Source of the DNA: Paracoccaceae bacterium
GTDB lineage: Bacteria; Pseudomonadota; Alphaproteobacteria; Rhodobacterales; Rhodobacteraceae
Reading direction: 5' to 3'
Length of the DNA stretch: 7,299 nucleotides
Assembly (NCBI GenBank): GCA_026982255.1
Contig: JALSHL010000332.1
Location: 1-7,299, forward strand
Shown here: in pieces, positions 6,129-7,299 of the stretch
Layout: each line of letters begins with the position of its first letter
How positions within the stretch are numbered: position 1 is the stretch's first letter
Translations under genes and position numbers: made by a program
Notes under the pieces: generated by a model
The model's database searches: none
Seen by the model: the letters and a program-made list of their open reading frames with translations, nothing else
What the model was told of the DNA's origin: nothing

Positions 6129-6151
6129 AGGATTGAGCGAAAGACGGATTT

Positions 6152-6481
6152 ATGACCGAAACCGATGCCCCTGTTTCGAGTATCCGCAATATTGGCCCTG
6201 CTTCGGATGCCGGATATGCCCGCGCGGGGATCACCAGTGCCGCGCAGTTGCGGGCACTCGGGGCGGACGAGGCCTATCGCCGTTTGCTTGTTGCCGGAAC
6301 CAGACCGCATTTTATCGGATATTACGCACTGGTGATGGGATTGCAGGGGCGGCCGTGGAACGATTGTCAGGGGGAGGAAAAGGCCGCGCTGCGCAAGAAA
6401 TTCGACGCGCTGACGGCCACAAAAAAGGGCCGCTCCGAAATCGAGGCGGCCCTTGATATTCTGGGTGTCAGACGGCCCTAG
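6152..6481 (+). CDS. TfoX/Sxy C-terminal domain protein (stand-alone)
   Basis: A 109-residue protein consisting almost wholly of the TfoX/Sxy C-terminal domain, a helical fold with a helix-hairpin-helix-like start. The signature is SIRNIGPASDAGYARAGITS (about 9-28), then AAQLRALGADEAYRRLLVAG and ALVMGLQGRPWNDC, followed by a basic, charged tail. In gammaproteobacteria Sxy/TfoX works with CRP to switch on competence genes and has an additional N-terminal domain. That domain is absent here: upstream DNA holds the divergent gene. A competence role therefore should not be assumed. The last 60 or so bases also encode the intrinsic terminator of ndk on the opposite strand, and the stop TAG overlaps the ndk stop in a shared CTAG. 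Domain identity good; function unknown. Confidence 0.88.
   Translation: MTETDAPVSSIRNIGPASDAGYARAGITSAAQLRALGADEAYRRLLVAGTRPHFIGYYALVMGLQGRPWNDCQGEEKAALRKKFDALTATKKGRSEIEAALDILGVRRP
6421..6454 (-). terminator. Intrinsic terminator of ndk, inside the TfoX-like coding sequence
   Basis: On the minus strand AAGGGCCGC, a 12-base loop, GCGGCCCTT, then TTTT: a perfect 9-base stem with seven G-C or C-G pairs, running into a six-T tract. It begins 23 bases past the ndk stop codon. On the plus strand these bases are codons of the convergent TfoX-like gene (the TKKGRSEIEAALD region). Confidence 0.82.
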
Positions 6482-6900
6482 CCGACGATTTCGAGACCCG
6501 AAAAGAAATAGGCGATTTCCTCGGCGGCGGTTTCGGGTGCGTCGGAACCGTGGACCGAGTTCTCGCCGATCGACAGGGCGAATTCCTTGCGGATGGTGCC
6601 CTCGGCCGCTTCGGCGGGGTTGGTGGCGCCCATGACTTCGCGGTTTTTCGCAATCGCGTCCTCGCCTTCGAGAACCTGCACAACAATCGGCTCGGAAGCC
6701 ATGAATTCGCACAGTTCGTCATAGAACGGGCGTTCCTTGTGCACGGCATAGAAAACGCCGGCCTGTTCCTTGGTCAGGTGGATGCGTTTCTGGGCGACGA
6801 TGCGCAGGCCGGCGGCCTCGAATTTCGCGTTGATCGCGCCGGTCAGGTTGCGCTTGGTGGCGTCGGGTTTGATGATGGAAAAGGTGCGCTGGATAGCCAT
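6478..6900 (-). CDS. ndk: Nucleoside diphosphate kinase
   Basis: A 140-residue cytosolic enzyme that moves the terminal phosphate of ATP to other (deoxy)nucleoside diphosphates through a phosphohistidine, balancing nucleotide pools. It matches the family's usual length. Seen are QRTFSIIKPDATKRNLTGAI (4-23) with Lys11, the KERPFYDEL segment (55-63), GATNPAEAAEGTIRKEFA (91-108) and the active-site block IGENSVHGSDAPETAAEEIA with phospho-accepting His117. Start ATG 6900 fits the conserved MAIQRTFSIIKPD; AAGGAC at 6908-6913 is seven bases away, and the open frame up to 6963 is rejected as leader. The 81-base gap from mntH contains a plausible promoter, so it is probably its own transcription unit, closed by the terminator at 6421-6454. 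Confidence 0.98.
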   Translation of the reverse strand: MAIQRTFSIIKPDATKRNLTGAINAKFEAAGLRIVAQKRIHLTKEQAGVFYAVHKERPFYDELCEFMASEPIVVQVLEGEDAIAKNREVMGATNPAEAAEGTIRKEFALSIGENSVHGSDAPETAAEEIAYFFSGLEIVG

Positions 6901-6919
6901 GGGTTTCGTCCTTGCAATG

Positions 6920-6931
6920 GGGCCTCGGCCC
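6920..6931 (-). repeat. Small GC hairpin in the ndk leader
   Basis: GGGCC / GGCCC with a two-base centre (in practice a four-pair stem with a tetraloop), ending seven bases before the AAGGAC ribosome binding site of ndk. It has no T tract, so it is not an intrinsic terminator. It could affect ribosome access, but is short. Confidence 0.35.
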
Positions 6932-6949
6932 GCGTGAAAATCTGCCGCG

Positions 6950-6978
6950 CGTCTAGCACGCAAATCCGCGGTTGAAAA
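6950..6978 (-). promoter_or_regulatory. Probable ndk promoter
   Basis: On the minus strand TTTTCA (6973-6978), 17-base spacer, TAGACG (6950-6955) with TG one base upstream, which makes an extended -10. It sits in the only gap before ndk, giving a leader of about 40 bases. Match to consensus is moderate. Confidence 0.4.
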
Positions 6979-6981
6979 GCC

Positions 6982-7299
6982 CTACAGAACAATCCCGCCC
7001 GTAGCCACGTCGAAGATCAGCTTGATGTTCAGAACGATCACCACCAGTGCGATAAAGGCCGCCAGAACGGTCATCCAGCGCGGCGCATGCAGCCCGTTCA
7101 TCCGCGCCTTGTCGGCCGTGAACATCACCAGCGGCACCACGGCAAACGGCAATTGCAGGCTGAGGACGACTTGAGACATCACCAGCAGTTTCGCCGTGCC
7201 GCTGTCGCCGTAAATGAATACCGCAACCACGGCAGGCACTACGGCAATGCCGCGCGTCACCAGCCGGCGCACCCATGCGGGCATACGGAAATGGATAAA
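6982..7299 (-). CDS. mntH: Nramp-family divalent metal (Mn2+) transporter, C-terminal part; 5' end outside window
   Basis: The last 105 residues of a proton-coupled manganese (and Fe2+) importer of the inner membrane, Nramp/MntH family; reading continues past base 7299 without a start. The visible piece begins FIHFRMPAWVRRLVTRGIAV, the loop and membrane segment that follow the family's substrate-binding helices. The conserved SQVVLSLQLPFAVVPLVMFT helix (42-61 of the fragment) follows, with the family's QLPFA turn, and then a last segment at about 76-98 (MTVLAAFIALVVIVLNIKL). The metal-binding DPGN motif of helix 1 and MPH of helix 6 would lie outside the window. The TAG at 6982-6984 is 81 bases before ndk, with no intrinsic terminator between, so some readthrough into ndk is possible. 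Family secure; the Mn preference is by homology. Confidence 0.92.
   Translation of the reverse strand, partial: FIHFRMPAWVRRLVTRGIAVVPAVVAVFIYGDSGTAKLLVMSQVVLSLQLPFAVVPLVMFTADKARMNGLHAPRWMTVLAAFIALVVIVLNIKLIFDVATGGIVL

Noticed and set aside
5631..6155. 174-codon plus-strand frame opposite DUF6768
   Set aside because: Ser-, Thr- and Cys-rich antisense of a recognised family, running into the divergent control region; not credible as a protein.
6101..6712. 203-codon minus-strand frame across the TfoX-like gene and ndk
   Set aside because: Arg- and Gly-rich shadow covering two recognised genes.
6901..6963. N-terminal extension of ndk to ATG 6963
   Set aside because: Ndk proteins begin at MAIQRTFSIIKPD; the AAGGAC ribosome binding site and likely promoter lie within the extension.
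1..7299. Mobile element, prophage, CRISPR or defence system
   Set aside because: No transposase, integrase, terminal repeats, repeat-spacer array or nuclease/toxin genes; codon use looks uniform and every long coding stretch belongs to a housekeeping or recognised family.

Overview
The window reads as ordinary chromosomal DNA from a GC-rich alphaproteobacterium, most likely Rhodobacterales (roseobacter/Rhodobacter type). The inference rests on the codon bias, the EnvZ-like kinase, and the mix of purM-purN, a LYS1-type saccharopine dehydrogenase, a DUF6768 protein, a stand-alone TfoX C-terminal protein, ndk and mntH. I see no insertion sequence, prophage, CRISPR array, defence island or clear sign of recent transfer. 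No stretch over 300 bases lacks a gene.

Left part (1-2718): the 3' end of a sensor histidine kinase reads rightwards. It meets, tail to tail with a 17-base overlap, a leftward two-gene operon. That operon is an acyl-CoA dehydrogenase followed after one base by an APH-fold phosphotransferase. Together they match the two halves of animal ACAD10/ACAD11 and the bacterial LvaC/LvaA pair, so they probably handle hydroxylated acyl-CoAs through a phosphorylated intermediate. A leftward tRNA with a CAT anticodon, with its own promoter and a probable terminator, separates this operon from the next.

Middle (2901-5603): purM and purN overlap by ATGA (steps five and three of de novo purine synthesis). 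Four bases later comes a LYS1-like saccharopine dehydrogenase, giving a tight rightward three-gene operon.

Right part (5594-7299): a leftward DUF6768 membrane protein overlaps the dehydrogenase tail by 10 bases. It is preceded by an unannotated 27-codon ORF with a good ribosome binding site. Divergent from these is the TfoX C-terminal-domain gene. It runs tail to tail into ndk, the two stop codons sharing one CTAG, and the intrinsic terminator of ndk lies inside the tfoX-like coding sequence. The C-terminal third of an Nramp/MntH manganese transporter closes the window.

No wholly new system is evident. The most worthwhile leads are the split ACAD10/11-type kinase-dehydrogenase pair, the small ORF coupled to DUF6768, the terminator embedded in a coding sequence, and the consistent overlap of all three convergent gene pairs.
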